Shown one piece after another: positions 42,918-51,552 of a stretch of 64,000 nucleotides of DNA (its first letter is position 1; every line of letters starts with the position of its first letter). A program made the position numbers and the translations under genes. Source of the DNA: Achromobacter aegrifaciens (lineage in GTDB: Bacteria; Pseudomonadota; Gammaproteobacteria; Burkholderiales; Burkholderiaceae_B); the NCBI RefSeq assembly GCF_902859735.1, contig NZ_CADIJY010000001.1:620001-684000 (forward strand), in the 5' to 3' direction. The notes below the pieces were generated by a model. That model made no database searches and had not been told where the DNA came from. It was given only the letters and a program-made list of their open reading frames with translations.

Positions 42918-44264
42918 ATGAACGCCATCTCACAACAGCCGTCCTCGCGCTCGAAGAAGCATTACGTGACCGCGGGACTGTCCAGCATGATCGGGACCAC
43001 CATCGAGTGGTATGACTTCTTTCTATACGGCATTGCGGCAGCGCTGATTTTCAACAAGATCTACTTTCCCGCGATCGATCCCATCAGCGGGACGCTGGCG
43101 GCCTTCGGCACCTATGCGGTCGGTTTCATTGCGCGGCCGCTGGGCGGCATCGTGTTCGGCCATTTCGGCGACCGCGTCGGCCGCAAGTCGATGCTGATGA
43201 TCAGCCTGATGCTGATGGGCGTGCCCACCATCCTGATCGGACTGACGCCCAGCTACGAGACGATCGGCTACTGGGGCGCAGTGGCCCTGGTCTTCTTCCG
43301 TTTCCTGCAAGGCCTGGCGGTGGGCGGCGAGTGGGGCGGAGCCGTGTTGATGGCGGTGGAGCATGCCCCCGAAGGCAAGAAGGGCCTGTTCGGCAGCCTG
43401 CCGCAAGTCGGGGTCGCGCCCGGCCTGATCCTGTCGTCGCTGGCGATGGGCGCGGTCTCCAGGCTGCCGGAGGCGGATATGCTGAGCTGGGGCTGGCGGC
43501 TGCCATTCCTTGCAAGCGTGTTCCTGCTGCTGGTCGGTTGGTACATCCGGGCCAAGGTCAGCGAATCGCCGGAATTCAAGCAGGCGCAGGCCCAGCCGAA
43601 ACCGGACGCGCTGCCCTTGAAGACGGTGCTCCGAGAGCACAAGGTTCCCGTGTTGACCGCACTGGTGGCCTGCATCTCCGAAAAGACCTGGTTCTATACG
43701 CTGGCGACGTTTTCATTGACCTATGCCGTGGGTACGCTGGGGCTGCCGCGTGAAACCATATTGACGGGTGTCATTTGGGGAGCGGTCGGTGCATTGTTCA
43801 CCATCCCGCTGTTCGGGTTGCTGGGCGACATGATCAGCAAGCGGGCGATATTCATCGCCGGCGCGCTGGGGATCTCGCTGTTCAGCGCGACATTCTTCTC
43901 GCTGCTGGATGAGAAGACGGCTTATCACACGAACATCGCGATGCTGGTGGCGTTCGGCTTGGTATACGCCGCGATGTATGCGCAGGAATCCAGCCTCTTT
44001 TCCAGCATGTTCCCGCCGGACGTCCGCTATACCGGCATCTCGCTGGCCGTGCAGATAGGCGGGGCGATAGGCGGCGGCACCGCGCCGCTGGTGGCGACGT
44101 ACCTGCTGTCCCTGGGCGGAGGATCGCCCCGGTTCATCGTGCTGTATCTGGCGGGACTGGGATTGATCGCGGCGGCGTGCGGCGTGTTGATGCGTCCCTA
44201 TGGGAAGCCGCAAGGCGCGAGCGGCGCAAAGCTGGCTAGCGCCGCGACTCCATCCATTCGATGA
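42918..44264 (+). CDS. MFS transporter, metabolite:H+ symporter (MHS/ProP-like) family
   Basis: 448 residues with twelve predicted helices. MHS signatures are GTTIEWYDFFLYGIAAALIF near the N-terminus, FGHFGDRVGRKSMLMISLML after helix 2 and RFLQGLAVGGEWGGAVLMAV. A GGGAGACCGGG-like ribosome region precedes ATG 42918. It should import an organic acid or zwitterion with protons. It lies 33 bp after the cupin gene, and its 3' end overlaps the convergent gntR by 29 bp. Confidence 0.93.
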   Translation: MNAISQQPSSRSKKHYVTAGLSSMIGTTIEWYDFFLYGIAAALIFNKIYFPAIDPISGTLAAFGTYAVGFIARPLGGIVFGHFGDRVGRKSMLMISLMLMGVPTILIGLTPSYETIGYWGAVALVFFRFLQGLAVGGEWGGAVLMAVEHAPEGKKGLFGSLPQVGVAPGLILSSLAMGAVSRLPEADMLSWGWRLPFLASVFLLLVGWYIRAKVSESPEFKQAQAQPKPDALPLKTVLREHKVPVLTALVACISEKTWFYTLATFSLTYAVGTLGLPRETILTGVIWGAVGALFTIPLFGLLGDMISKRAIFIAGALGISLFSATFFSLLDEKTAYHTNIAMLVAFGLVYAAMYAQESSLFSSMFPPDVRYTGISLAVQIGGAIGGGTAPLVATYLLSLGGGSPRFIVLYLAGLGLIAAACGVLMRPYGKPQGASGAKLASAATPSIR

Positions 44265-44913
44265 CGAGTTCGGTCGTCCGGGATATGTGCGTGGCCATCG
44301 CTTCGCGAGCGGCGGGGCCATTGCGCAGGGTCAGCGCCGCGATGATGTCCTCGTGCTGCTTGATGTTTTCTTCCATCAGGCGGGGTGGCATCTTGGAGGC
44401 GAATCCCAGCACATTGGAAACGATGCTGCCCTGCAACTCGGCGACCAGCTCGTGCAGACGTTCGTTGTGGCTGGCCTGGGTGATCAGACTGTGGAATTTG
44501 GCGTTGAATTTCAGCCAGTCGGAACCGCTTTCGCTGCGCACGCGCGAACGCAGGGCGTCGGCGTAGTGCTTCTGATGCTGCGACAGCAGTTCCAGGTCGT
44601 GGTCGTCGATCCAGTCCACCGCCAGTTGCGCGGCCAGCCCTTCGAGTTCGGCGCGGATCTGGAAGGCTTCGCGGATGGCGCGGATGGATGGCACGGTGAC
44701 CACGGCGCGGCCGGTACTGGTCAGCGTGATGGCGCGCCGTGCTTCGAGAAACCGCAAGGCCTCGCGGATGGGGGTGCGGCTGGTTTCGAACTCGGTCGCC
44801 AGCTCGTACTGGCTCAAGGCATCGCCGGGCAGGTATTGCCCGTTTCTGATCCGCCGCAGAATTTCTTCCGAAATCTCGATCGAGGATCTAGACGTGTTCC
44901 TGGTTTCGCTCAT
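44236..44913 (-). CDS. GntR-family regulator, FCD subfamily
   Basis: 225 residues from ATG 44913 (MSETRNTSRSSIEISEEILR); a GTG at 44958 is an alternative. The winged HTH is LSQYELATEFETSRTPIREA followed by LRFLEARRAI. The all-helical FCD effector domain has metal or ligand His residues (FNAKFHSLITQASHNERLHE). It overlaps the MFS gene tail to tail, so it probably controls the cupin-MFS unit through the palindrome at 42344. Confidence 0.92.
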   Translation of the reverse strand: MSETRNTSRSSIEISEEILRRIRNGQYLPGDALSQYELATEFETSRTPIREALRFLEARRAITLTSTGRAVVTVPSIRAIREAFQIRAELEGLAAQLAVDWIDDHDLELLSQHQKHYADALRSRVRSESGSDWLKFNAKFHSLITQASHNERLHELVAELQGSIVSNVLGFASKMPPRLMEENIKQHEDIIAALTLRNGPAAREAMATHISRTTELVIEWMESRR

Positions 44914-45056
44914 GCTCGAATCCGTGTCGCTTCCTGTGCGGGTCGGCAGGCGCTCCACGGCTTGGGGTGGCCAGGCTGATCCGTGTCCCTGGCGTCTGCG
45001 TTGCGCCCTTCCGCCGGCATGGTAGCACGTGGCTTTCGGCGGAATTGGGGGCGCAG

Positions 45057-45800
45057 CTACCGTGGTGGCTTGCGGCCTTCAGGACGCTTTTGCAGCCAGT
45101 CCACCACGAACTCCCCGGACTCATGGATATGCGCGCGCATGGCGGCGCGCGACGCCGCGGTGTCGCGCGCCGTCAGCGCTTCGACGACGGCCGCATGATG
45201 TTCGATGTTCTTCTTCATGCGGGCCTCGTACATGCCCAGCACGGTCATGTTGAGAATGTTCTTGGTGTAGTCCGTGTGCAGGTCCTTGATGATGCGCTCC
45301 AGCGACGGATTGCCGGCGGCGCGGAAGATCAGGGCATGAAACTCCTGGTTCTTGGCGACCCAATGCCGCATGGGCGCGGCGGCCTGGCGCGGCGCGGCCG
45401 AGCCGCCGGCGTTGACCTCGGCGTAGAGCGCGGCGACCGCCTCGGCGCATTCGGCGTGCGCGGCCTGCAGCCTTTGCAGATCGGCGTCGGAGATCCAGCG
45501 CGCCGCAAGTTCCGCCGCCATGCCTTCCAGCTCGCCGCGCAGCCAGTAATTCGCGCCTATGTCCTTGATGGTCGGCGCCACCACCGTGGCGCCGTAGCGC
45601 GGTTGCTGCACGATCAGGCCCTTGGTCTCCAGCTGCCGGAAGGCTTCGCGCACAGGCGTGCGGCTGACCTCGTATTCTTCGGCCAGGGTCTCCTGCCGCA
45701 GCTTCTGCCCAGGCGCGTAGGCGCCATTGAAGATCTTCGCGGAGATCGACTCCACCAGATGCTGCACCAGCTCTTCCGTGGCGGGATAAATGCGATCCAT
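45057..45800 (-). CDS. GntR-family regulator, FCD subfamily
   Basis: 247 residues. The HTH is LRQETLAEEYEVSRTPVREA plus FRQLETKGLIVQQPRYG, and the FCD domain includes KNQEFHALIFRAAGNPSLER. It is a second, diverged FCD regulator within 150 bp of the first and in the same direction. It is 45 bp downstream of a Bug gene, so it forms a unit cupin-Bug-GntR on the minus strand. Confidence 0.92.
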   Translation of the reverse strand: MDRIYPATEELVQHLVESISAKIFNGAYAPGQKLRQETLAEEYEVSRTPVREAFRQLETKGLIVQQPRYGATVVAPTIKDIGANYWLRGELEGMAAELAARWISDADLQRLQAAHAECAEAVAALYAEVNAGGSAAPRQAAAPMRHWVAKNQEFHALIFRAAGNPSLERIIKDLHTDYTKNILNMTVLGMYEARMKKNIEHHAAVVEALTARDTAASRAAMRAHIHESGEFVVDWLQKRPEGRKPPR

Positions 45801-45845
45801 GGCCTGACTCCCCTGTTCTTGACGGCTGCGGCGATCCTCCGCGGG

Positions 45846-46811
45846 CTATTTTCCCGGCTCCGCGGAGAATACCAGTCGCCACTTCTGCTGTTCCTGGCGC
45901 ATGCGCTCCAGAAAGACCTGCGACCCCGTGGGCATGGGCTGGCTGCCTTGCGCATGGAGCTGCGCCATGCCCTCGCTCTGCGCCACCGTCTGCATCGCAT
46001 GTTCCAGCTTGTCGAGGATGCTCCGGGGCGTGGCGGCAGGCGCTACGAGTCCGGATATCGAGCCCACATCGAAATCGCCGCCCAGGGCTTCGCGGGCCGC
46101 GGGAACGTCAGCCAAATTTGACACCCGCTGTGCCGAGGTTACGCCCAGCGCCCGCATCCGTCCGGACTGTATGAATGGTCCGACCACCACGGTCTCTACC
46201 GCCGTCACGTCCACCACGCCCGAAAGCAGGGCGGTGGCGGCTTCCGCGCCGCTCTTGTAGGGCACATGCATGAGCGTGGCGCCGGTCTGTCGCTGCATCA
46301 GGGCGAATACCTGGTGTATCGAGGTGCCTTGTCCGGAGCTGGCGAAGGAGACGGCATCCGGCTTGCTGCGGGCCCGCGTCACCAGCGCCGGCAGGTCCCG
46401 GATCGGGGAGTCTTGCGGCACGACCAGGGCCAGCGGCGTGTTGGCGATCATGGAGACGTAGGCGAAATCCTTGAGCGCGTCGTAGTTCAGCTGCTTGTGG
46501 ATGAGCGGATTGACCGCGACCATGCCGTTGGTGATCACCATCAACGTGTAGCCGTCGGGCTTGGCACGGGCCACGATGTCGGCGGCGATATTGCCGCCGG
46601 CGCCCGGCTTGTTCTCTACGACCACCGGCTTGCCGAGCTCGGCTTGAAGCTGTTTGGCCACGGTGCGGGCGGTGAGGTCGGTGATGCCGCCGGCGCCGAA
46701 CGGCACGACCAGCGTGATGGGGCGCTCAGGCCAGTCCGTTGCAGCCTGGGCCTGAGCGGCAAGCGAAAACGTCAACGACGCGAGGCAGGCGCGCAGAAAT
46801 CGTGCGTGCAT
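45846..46811 (-). CDS. Bug-family solute receptor
   Basis: 321 residues with signal peptide MHARFLRACLASLTFSLAAQ (cleavage near AQA). DWPERPITLVVPFGAGGITD and KPDGYTLMVITNGMVAVNPL are Bug signatures. It resembles the Bug protein at 48415 unusually closely (both have ITNGMVAVNPLI, SMIANTPLALVV/AMLANTPTVLAV, HVPYKSGAEA/HVPYKSGSES), indicating a duplicated receptor within one cluster. Upstream ribosome site GGAGAAAACC. Confidence 0.93.
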   Translation of the reverse strand: MHARFLRACLASLTFSLAAQAQAATDWPERPITLVVPFGAGGITDLTARTVAKQLQAELGKPVVVENKPGAGGNIAADIVARAKPDGYTLMVITNGMVAVNPLIHKQLNYDALKDFAYVSMIANTPLALVVPQDSPIRDLPALVTRARSKPDAVSFASSGQGTSIHQVFALMQRQTGATLMHVPYKSGAEAATALLSGVVDVTAVETVVVGPFIQSGRMRALGVTSAQRVSNLADVPAAREALGGDFDVGSISGLVAPAATPRSILDKLEHAMQTVAQSEGMAQLHAQGSQPMPTGSQVFLERMRQEQQKWRLVFSAEPGK

Positions 46812-46916
46812 GATGGTTTTCTCCTTGGAATGTTCTATTTCTTGGTGGGCAGGTCGGTTTCGACTGCCTGCCGTGGACGGCTGCCAATCCTGGCTGCCGC
46901 CCCGGGGAACCGCGTA

Positions 46917-47363
46917 TCAGTGTTCGAGGTCCTGCTCGGTGATCGCGGGCGGCTCGCCCTTGATGTTCATGCGGCCTTCGTAAACCGGCCGGCCGCCGGT
47001 CGTTGGGCCTTGGTACTGGACGAAGAACAAGGTGCCGCCCGTTTCGGTGCTGAGCGCTTCCTCGATGTGCGGGTCCGGATGGAACACCACGGTGCCGGGG
47101 CCGTACATCTTTCCGCCCATGTTGAATTCCCCTTCGATCACGTACCAGACCTGGGCGAAGTCGTGCTTGTGCAGGCGGAAGCCCGCGCCGGGTTCATAGC
47201 GGAGAAATCCTGCGTTGGGCTCGGTGAGGCGTTCCGCCCGCGTATGGAAAAGGAACTTCGTCTTGTTCTTGAACCGGCCCATTTCCCATTCCATGTCCTC
47301 CGGCCTGCGGTACTCGGGCATGTGATGGGTCTGCGCCTGGTCGAGAACGTCATTGCTGCTCAT
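46917..47363 (-). CDS. cupin-domain protein
   Basis: 148 residues after a strong AAGGAG ribosome site. The cupin core is AGFRLHKHDFAQVWYVIEGE with GKMYGPGTVVFHPDPHIEEA. It is paralogous to the cupin at 42399-42884, sharing the FAQ-WY and FHPDPH blocks. First gene of a minus-strand unit with a Bug receptor and GntR, and divergent from the aldolase-Bug unit at 47537. Probable metal-dependent enzyme of unknown reaction. Confidence 0.88.
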   Translation of the reverse strand: MSSNDVLDQAQTHHMPEYRRPEDMEWEMGRFKNKTKFLFHTRAERLTEPNAGFLRYEPGAGFRLHKHDFAQVWYVIEGEFNMGGKMYGPGTVVFHPDPHIEEALSTETGGTLFFVQYQGPTTGGRPVYEGRMNIKGEPPAITEQDLEH

Positions 47364-47536
47364 GGCTTGCTCCTTGGTGATAGACCGGGAAAGTCTATCG
47401 GCCTTGTGCGGGAATTACTGGATACAAGATTTGCCTGTACTGCAGGGTGGGCGGGAGGTATCAGGCGCCCTGGAAATAGGTATTGGACCGGCCTGGGCGG
47501 CGTCCCTAGACTGCAAGCCAACATGGAGAACGAGCG

Positions 47537-48418
47537 ATGCACTTGAAGGGAATCATCGGCTATCTGCTGACGCCTTGCGATGAACGCGGGCGGGTGGACC
47601 ATGCGCTCTTGGAAGCGCACGTCGAGCGGCTGATCGGCGAGGGCGTGCATGCGCTGGCGCCGCTGGGCAGCGTCGGCTGCCTGCCTTACCTGGACGACGG
47701 CGAGCGCGAGGCCGTCATCGACACGGTCATCCGCGCGGCAAGCGGGCGGCTGCCCGTGCTCGCGGGCGTGTCCAGCCTGAGTACCGCCAGCACGGTGCAT
47801 CACGCGCGCTACGCCGAACGCGCGGGCGCCGCAGCCTTGCAGCTATTGCCTAGCACCTACTGGAAGTTGACCCAGGACGAAATCCACGCCTACTACCGCG
47901 AGGTCTGCCAGTCGGTCTCCACACCGGTGATGGTCTACAACAACCCGTTCACGACGGGCATGGACCTGCCCGTCGAGTTCCTGGCCCGGCTGGCCGAGCT
48001 GCCCAACGTCACCATGATCAAGGAAAGCAGTCCGGACCCGACGAAGATCGCGCGGCTGCGCGCGGCCTGCCCGGATCGGACCGCGGTGTACATCGGCCTG
48101 AATTGCATGGCGCGGACCGGGTTTGCGGAAGGGGCGGCGGGTTGGTGCACGGCGTCGGCCAACGTCAGCGCGTCGTTTGCCCTGAACCTGTATCGCTGCG
48201 CCATGGCCGGCGACGCGCGCGGTGCGGACGAATGGTTCGGCCGCCAGATCGATCTCTTGAACTTTCTCATGGACCATGGCTTGCCGCGGACCGTGGCCGC
48301 GGGCTTGCGCTTGCGCGGCCTGGACAGCGGCCATCTGCGCGCGCCTCTCGCGCCGTTGGCCCCGGACCTGGAACAACGGCTTCTTGAAATCCTCAAAAAA
48401 ATGGAGATCGCGCGATGA
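47537..48418 (+). CDS. dihydrodipicolinate synthase/N-acetylneuraminate lyase family aldolase
   Basis: 293 residues of the DapA superfamily. The Schiff-base Lys162 (TMIKESS) and Tyr134 (MVYNNPF) are present. The usual GTTGE pyruvate-binding motif is replaced by GSVGC at 44-48, so it is not a lysine-biosynthesis DapA. It is likely a catabolic 2-oxo acid aldolase or dehydratase. Its stop overlaps the following Bug start (ATGA at 48415), which ties its substrate to that receptor. Confidence 0.9.
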   Translation: MHLKGIIGYLLTPCDERGRVDHALLEAHVERLIGEGVHALAPLGSVGCLPYLDDGEREAVIDTVIRAASGRLPVLAGVSSLSTASTVHHARYAERAGAAALQLLPSTYWKLTQDEIHAYYREVCQSVSTPVMVYNNPFTTGMDLPVEFLARLAELPNVTMIKESSPDPTKIARLRAACPDRTAVYIGLNCMARTGFAEGAAGWCTASANVSASFALNLYRCAMAGDARGADEWFGRQIDLLNFLMDHGLPRTVAAGLRLRGLDSGHLRAPLAPLAPDLEQRLLEILKKMEIAR

Positions 48419-49380
48419 ACAAGGGATTGCGCCGCTGCATGGCGGCTTTGTTGGGTGTAGTGCTTCCCGCTGCGGCGGCATGGGCGGGGTCGTATCCCGA
48501 CCAGCCCATACGCCTGATCGTGCCGTTCGGCGCCGGCGGCGTGACCGACACCACGGCGCGGGTGTTCGCCGAGGGCCTCACGCGCGAGCTGGGCCAGCCG
48601 GTGGTGGTGGAGAACCGCGGCGGCGCGGGCGGCTCGATCGCCGCGGGCGCGGCGGCGAAGTCGCCGGCCGACGGCTATACGCTGCTGGTGATCACCAACG
48701 GCATGGTCGCGGTCAATCCGCTGATCTACAAGAAGCTGCCCTATGATCCGAACAAGGACTTCACCTACGTCGCGATGCTGGCCAATACGCCGACGGTGCT
48801 GGCGGTGGGTGCGGACAGTCCATATGCATCGTTGCCGGAAATCATCAAGGCCGCCTCGGCCAAGGCTGACAATATCGCGTTCTCCACGGCCGGCGAGGGC
48901 TCCGACAACTATCAAGTTCTGGAGCTGCTGCAACAGGCGACCGGCGTGAAGATGCTGCACGTGCCTTACAAGAGCGGATCGGAGTCCATGACGGCCGTGA
49001 TGAGCCGCAACACGGATCTGACGGCCGTTTCCGCCGTCACCGCGGTGGGTTTCGTCGAGGCCAAGCAGATTCGTCCTTACGCGGTGACGTCGTCGCGACG
49101 CCTGGCCAATCTGCCTGACATTCCCACGGTCAAGGAAGTGCTGGGCAAGGACGTGGAAGGCGGGTCGCTGTCGGGTATTGCCGTTCCCAAAGGCACGCCG
49201 GCCGATGTGGTTGAGCGCCTGAACATGGCCATTGCCGCGGTGGCAAAAAGCCCATCGGTGCAGGACAAGATCTACGCGCGTGGCAGCGAACCCGTGGATG
49301 GATCGCAAGCGGCGTTCGAGCAGCGGGTCGTGGCCGAACAGAAAAAATGGGCGGACATTCTTTCGCGTCCGGCGCCGTAA
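48415..49380 (+). CDS. Bug-family solute receptor
   Basis: 321 residues, signal peptide MNKGLRRCMAALLGVVLPAA (cleavage near AWA). SYPDQPIRLIVPFGAGGVTD and ADGYTLLVITNGMVAVNPLI are textbook Bug motifs. It is the closest paralogue in the window of the receptor at 45846. Translationally coupled to the DapA-like aldolase. Convergent with lysR 49393, 12 bp away. Confidence 0.93.
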   Translation: MNKGLRRCMAALLGVVLPAAAAWAGSYPDQPIRLIVPFGAGGVTDTTARVFAEGLTRELGQPVVVENRGGAGGSIAAGAAAKSPADGYTLLVITNGMVAVNPLIYKKLPYDPNKDFTYVAMLANTPTVLAVGADSPYASLPEIIKAASAKADNIAFSTAGEGSDNYQVLELLQQATGVKMLHVPYKSGSESMTAVMSRNTDLTAVSAVTAVGFVEAKQIRPYAVTSSRRLANLPDIPTVKEVLGKDVEGGSLSGIAVPKGTPADVVERLNMAIAAVAKSPSVQDKIYARGSEPVDGSQAAFEQRVVAEQKKWADILSRPAP

Positions 49381-49392
49381 GCCCCAGGGGCG

Positions 49393-50298
49393 TCAGGCGG
49401 CTTGCGCGCCCAGCACCTCGCGCGCCGTGTCGATGAACCAGCGGACTGCCGGATTCATGGACTCGGCGGGCGCTGCCAACGCCATGGCGTAGGTCAGGGG
49501 CGCGCCCTCCACGTCCATGAGGTCCACATATGCCACGTTGTCGATGGCGATCCGGCGCAGCGCCGCCGGCACGATGGCGACCCCCAGGCCCGCGGCGATG
49601 AGCGGCAGGCTGATGAGGGCGTGGGACGATTCCTGCAGAACCCGGGGATGAAACCCCGCGCGCTGGCAGGCCGCGACGATCTCTCCCGCGAACCCGGGGC
49701 TGTCGGAGTGCGCCAGGGTCACCAGCGTTTCATCCGACAGGTCCGAGAGCCTGGCGCTTTTCATGCCTGCCACCCGATGGCCCGCAGGCACGGCCAGCAC
49801 CAGCCGTTCGCGCTGCAAGCCCGTGATTGCGATGCCCGGCACCCCGGACGCGGGCGGCACCAGGAATGCCGCGTCCAGCTCGCCGCGCTGCAATCCTGCC
49901 AGGATGCCGACGGTGCTGCCGCTGGTCAGTCGCAGGCGTATGTGCGGAAAGCGCTGCGTAAACTCGGGCAGGATGCGCGGCAGCAGGTTCAACGCGGCGC
50001 TGGGCACCGCGCATACCCGCAGCGTGCCCATACGTCCTTCGGCCGCATCGCGTGCAGTCTGCAGCGCGGCATCGGCGCCTTCCAGCAGGCGCTTCGCTTC
50101 GCGCAGAAAGGCGCCGCCGGCGACCGTGAGGCGCACGCCCAGGCGGTCCCGTTCGAAGAGGTCTGCACCAATCTCGGTTTCGAGCCGTTTGATTGCGACG
50201 CTGAGCGGAGGCTGGGTCATGTGCAGCCGGGCGGCCGCCTTGCGATAGTTCAATTCCGTGGCCAGAACCACGAACTGCCTGAGCTGCCTGAAATCCAT
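49393..50298 (-). CDS. LysR-family transcriptional regulator
   Basis: 301 residues. The HTH MDFRQLRQFVVLATELNYRK plus AAARLHMTQPPLSVAIKRLE is typical, and PPLS with LHMTQ is like CbbR/BenM-type members. It begins 40 bp after the serC stop in the same direction, so it may be partly co-transcribed with serC rather than having its own divergent target. Which operon it controls is uncertain. Confidence 0.92.
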   Translation of the reverse strand: MDFRQLRQFVVLATELNYRKAAARLHMTQPPLSVAIKRLETEIGADLFERDRLGVRLTVAGGAFLREAKRLLEGADAALQTARDAAEGRMGTLRVCAVPSAALNLLPRILPEFTQRFPHIRLRLTSGSTVGILAGLQRGELDAAFLVPPASGVPGIAITGLQRERLVLAVPAGHRVAGMKSARLSDLSDETLVTLAHSDSPGFAGEIVAACQRAGFHPRVLQESSHALISLPLIAAGLGVAIVPAALRRIAIDNVAYVDLMDVEGAPLTYAMALAAPAESMNPAVRWFIDTAREVLGAQAA

Positions 50299-50338
50299 GC
50301 TGGTCTCCCTGTGCTTTCTTAGGGCCGCCGCGCCGGCT

Positions 50339-51421
50339 TCAGCCCCGCGTGCGCTGGAAGTCTGTCATGAAATCGGCCAGCGCGGCCGCAGCGGGCAGCT
50401 CCACCGCGTTGTACAGACTGGCTCGGATGCCGCCGGTGTGCGCGTGTCCTTTCAACCCCATGAGCCCGGCGCTCTCGGCCTGGCGCAGAAACAGGGGCTC
50501 CAGGGCGGAATCGGCCAGGAAGAACGGCACGTTGTTGATGGACCGGAATTCCGGCCGGACCTTGTTGAAGTAGAAGCCGTCGCTGGCGTCGATGGCGCGG
50601 TACAGCAGCCCGGCCTTGGCCTGGTTGGCCTGATGGATGCGTTCCACGCCGCCGGTCCGGCGGATCCAACGCAGCGTCAGTCCGGTCAGATACCAGGAGA
50701 AGGTGGCGGGCGTGTTGAGCATCGAGTCCGCCCGCGCCGCGTGCGCATAGTTCAGCACGTCGGGCGTGATGGGCAGCGCGCCGTCCAGCAGGGCTTCGTC
50801 CACCACCACGACCGTGACGCCGGCGGGCCCCATGTTTTTCTGCGCCGCGGCGTAGATCAGACCGTGCCGGGACACGTCGATGGGCTTGGACAGCAGGCTG
50901 GAGCAGGCATCGCACACCAGCGGGACGGACGCGTCCGGCGCGGCGGGGAACTGCACGCCATGCACCGTCTCGTTCTCCGTGTAGTGCAGATAGGCCGCAT
51001 CGGCGTCGAGCTGCCATTCGGCGGGCGCAGGGATGCGGTCGAAGCCCGATGCCTCGCTGCTGGCCGCGACGCGGACCTTGCAGTAGCGCCGGGCCGCATC
51101 GATGGCCTTGCCGGACCAGAGCCCCGTGTGAAGGTAATCCGCCGACGCCTTGCCGCGCAGCAGATTCATCGGCACCTGCGAGAACTGCAACGAAGCACCT
51201 CCTTGCAGGAACAGCACCTTGTAGCGGTCGGGGATCTGCAGGATGGCCCGCAGGTCCGATTCCGCCTGGCGTGCGATATCGATGAACACGCGCGAGCGAT
51301 GGCTGATTTCCATTACCGACATGCCGGTGCCCGCGAAATCGAAGAACTCTTCGTGCGCCTCCTGCAGCACTTCCAGCGGCAGCGCGGCCGGACCAGCGCT
51401 GAAGTTGTATGACCTTGCCAT
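50339..51421 (-). CDS. serC: phosphoserine aminotransferase (SerC)
   Basis: 360 residues from ATG 51421 (MARSYNFSAGPAALPLEVLQ), the canonical SerC start. LFLQGGASLQFSQVPMNLL is the phosphate/PLP loop and the PLP lysine is Lys195 in YAAAQKNMGPAGVTVV. It transfers the amino group of glutamate to 3-phosphohydroxypyruvate in serine synthesis (and acts in PLP synthesis). It is divergent from a MocR regulator, with no other ser or pdx genes alongside, so it may be a regulated second copy. Confidence 0.93.
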   Translation of the reverse strand: MARSYNFSAGPAALPLEVLQEAHEEFFDFAGTGMSVMEISHRSRVFIDIARQAESDLRAILQIPDRYKVLFLQGGASLQFSQVPMNLLRGKASADYLHTGLWSGKAIDAARRYCKVRVAASSEASGFDRIPAPAEWQLDADAAYLHYTENETVHGVQFPAAPDASVPLVCDACSSLLSKPIDVSRHGLIYAAAQKNMGPAGVTVVVVDEALLDGALPITPDVLNYAHAARADSMLNTPATFSWYLTGLTLRWIRRTGGVERIHQANQAKAGLLYRAIDASDGFYFNKVRPEFRSINNVPFFLADSALEPLFLRQAESAGLMGLKGHAHTGGIRASLYNAVELPAAAALADFMTDFQRTRG

Positions 51422-51552
51422 ATTTTCCGATTCTGCCCCGCCTGGCGCGGGCTCCTGCATGGTTACGCCCGCGGTTGCCGTGGCGATCGGGTGAGTCTAC
51501 GGATAGAATGGCCGGCCCGGACAGGCCAGTTTTCTTCTTGTGAGCAGACCAC

